64,000 nucleotides of DNA from Lachnospiraceae bacterium (GTDB lineage: Bacteria > Bacillota > Clostridia > Lachnospirales > Lachnospiraceae). The stretch is taken from NCBI GenBank assembly GCA_902363835.1, contig CABJBM010000008.1, positions 169,289-233,288 of the forward strand, in the 5' to 3' direction. The translations under genes were made by a program, and so were the position numbers. The notes beneath the pieces are model-generated. The model was not told the origin of the DNA. It worked only from the letters and a program-made list of their open reading frames with translations, and ran no database searches. Shown here piece after piece: positions 63,944-64,000 of this stretch (the first letter of the stretch is position 1; each line of letters opens with the position of its first letter).

Positions 63944-64000
63944 ACCACCCGTCAAACGGGTGGTTTGCACGCCCCTATAAGGGGACGTTACTGGCCAGCG
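63944..64000. mobile_element. Hairpin-rich end of a probable IS200/IS605-type element
   Basis: ACCACCCGT-CAA-ACGGGTGGT is a perfect 9-bp hairpin with a 3-base loop, followed at once by CCCCTATAAGGGG (63972-63984) and TACTGGCCAG. Compact subterminal hairpins of this kind without terminal inverted repeats mark the ends of IS200/IS605 elements. The element would continue beyond the window; no transposase is seen here. Confidence 0.45.

Noticed and set aside
1..64000. tRNA or rRNA genes
   Set aside because: No cloverleaf with the conserved T-loop and no rRNA-like stretch was recognised; a covariance search was not possible.

Overview
The window looks like chromosomal DNA of a low-to-moderate GC anaerobic clostridium of the Lachnospiraceae type (Lacrimispora / Clostridium cluster XIVa). 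The evidence is AGGAGG ribosome-binding sites, a clostridial gene order around nusA-infB, several sugar ABC transporters, electron-bifurcating Etf systems and a Stickland-type 2-hydroxyacyl-CoA dehydratase cluster. No rRNA, tRNA or CRISPR array was seen.

Left part (0-25 kb): a sugar ABC importer with a DUF4091/GH123-like protein (8-4832), ftsH (5655-7637) divergent from pyrG (7926-9530), a complete branched-chain amino acid importer livKHMGF (9749-14626), and the long leftward operon rimP-nusA-rnpM-ylxQ-infB-rbfA-nrnA-truB-ribF ending in a secreted NlpC/P60 hydrolase (24731-14738). infB carries 17 tandem copies of a 42-bp repeat.

Middle (25-38.6 kb): a two-gene taurine/sulfonate-type ABC transporter without its binding protein; a glycoside-use locus (binding protein, two permeases, GH2 enzyme, HAD phosphatase) divergent from an ArsR-type regulator and a sugar isomerase-like protein; and an etfB-etfA-FAD dehydrogenase operon of the bifurcating lactate dehydrogenase type. 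A decayed lactate permease remnant (38.62-38.83 kb) lies just upstream of etfB.

AT-rich accessory stretch (38.87-46.6 kb): a five-gene module built around a Ycf46-like AAA+ ATPase, with a coiled-coil/two-TM protein and three small unknown proteins, followed by a truncated surface-protein fragment, a NUDIX hydrolase and a frameshifted HNH nuclease gene. The module abuts the truncated lactate permease, which suggests it was inserted there. It is the best candidate here for an undescribed system.

Right part (46.6-64 kb): a MATE exporter; then a nine-gene leftward operon for ATP- or CoA-transfer-primed 2-hydroxyacyl-CoA dehydration and enoyl-CoA reduction (activator, two dehydratase subunits, YkvI-type transporter, acyl-CoA ligase, acyl-CoA dehydrogenase, EtfB, ferredoxin-fused EtfA, CoA-transferase) with a GntR/FCD regulator and three TGTATACA operator-like sites; then a four-gene overlapping operon of two cupin sugar-phosphate isomerases, a fused mannose-6-phosphate isomerase and a Cof phosphatase. 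The right edge enters a hairpin-rich sequence resembling an IS200/IS605 element end. Four dispersed copies of one ABC-permease 3' end, all on the + strand, are scattered from 26 to 60 kb. GC statements here are by eye, not computed.
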